This document shows, piece after piece, positions 45,330 to 45,416 of a DNA stretch of 45,416 nt. The notes beneath the pieces are model-generated. The model worked only from the letters and a program-made list of their open reading frames with translations, searched no databases and had not been told where the DNA came from. The stretch is taken from contig NZ_SLZL01000028.1 in the NCBI RefSeq assembly GCF_004342605.1, positions 1 through 45,416 on the forward strand, written 5' to 3'. This DNA comes from Caulobacter sp. BK020. Lineage in GTDB: Bacteria; Pseudomonadota; Alphaproteobacteria; Caulobacterales; Caulobacteraceae. Positions within the stretch are counted from its first letter, which is position 1. The number at the start of each line of letters is the position of its first letter. A program made the position numbers and the translations under genes.

Positions 45330-45416
45330 CCCCCTGAAACTCCTCCAGAAATAACTAGAGTCCGCCCCGATCAAAGGACGGACGAATGAAGCGATCACGG
45401 TTCACGGAAGAGCAGA
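45322..45416 (+). mobile_element. IS3-family insertion sequence, 5' end (right copy, partial)
   Basis: The IS tip TGACGTGACCCCC starts at 45322 and the element reads rightwards out of the window. It is the inverted counterpart of 1-145, differing from it in a few bases just upstream of the OrfA start. It interrupts the open frame at 44893-45329. Confidence 0.85.
45386..45416 (+). CDS. IS3-family transposase OrfA, N-terminal fragment
   Basis: Ten codons (MKRSRFTEEQ) of the same OrfA protein as in the left copy are visible before the window ends. The ATG is at 45386. Nothing further of the transposase is present. Confidence 0.8.
   Translation, partial: MKRSRFTEEQ

Overview
The window looks like chromosomal DNA of a high-GC alphaproteobacterium, most probably Caulobacter or a close relative. 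This rests on base composition, a class I lysyl-tRNA synthetase, a large TonB-dependent receptor, a MASE1 hybrid kinase and the gene families present; no rRNA or marker phylogeny could be run. Both ends lie inside copies of one IS3-family element in inverted orientation, so the window is either a contig broken at a repeat or a genuinely IS-bracketed segment.

Region 1 (about 0.4-9.6 kb, minus strand) is a polysaccharide-utilisation locus. It holds a beta-propeller BNR_4 protein, the uronate isomerase KduI, a GH88/105 unsaturated-uronyl hydrolase, a DUF2264 protein, an IclR regulator and a TonB-dependent receptor. The content fits import and breakdown of a polymer cut by lyases to unsaturated uronates, such as rhamnogalacturonan, ulvan or a uronate-containing exopolysaccharide. 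Region 2 (9.9-13.8 kb, plus) holds a MASE1 hybrid histidine kinase and class I LysRS.

Region 3 (14-28.3 kb) makes surface polysaccharide. A plus-strand set (ugd, UDP-glucuronate 4-epimerase, Wzx-type flippase) converges on a tightly overlapping minus-strand operon (rfbC-rfbB-rfbD-rfbA, GT4, polymerase/ligase, GT2, acetyltransferase). galE and pgm follow on the plus strand. Together they supply UDP-GlcA, UDP-GalA, UDP-Gal and dTDP-rhamnose and probably assemble and flip an acetylated repeat unit. No initiating transferase or Wza/Wzc-type export gene lies in the window.

Region 4 (28.3-37.2 kb) has a small hypothetical gene and a LexA-like regulator lacking the protease dyad. These are followed by a MerR-controlled fatty-acid beta-oxidation cluster: acyl-CoA dehydrogenase, two tandem small four-cysteine proteins, an opposed PhyH-type dioxygenase, thiolase, and a FadB-like bifunctional enzyme ending at a clear terminator. 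Region 5 (37.2-44.3 kb) carries a large RTX protein with an embedded GH12-like domain, a 47-residue membrane peptide, a PslG/GH39-like hydrolase, a TonB-like proline-rich protein and a DUF6445-like oxygenase. Region 6 (44.3-45.4 kb) contains the 3' half of a tRNA-Thr(CGT), read here as an integration scar, then a damaged gene fragment and the right IS copy.

The genes assembling uronate and rhamnose sugars sit beside genes that degrade unsaturated uronate polymers and beta-glycans. Turnover of the cell's own polymer is therefore possible, but that is inference.
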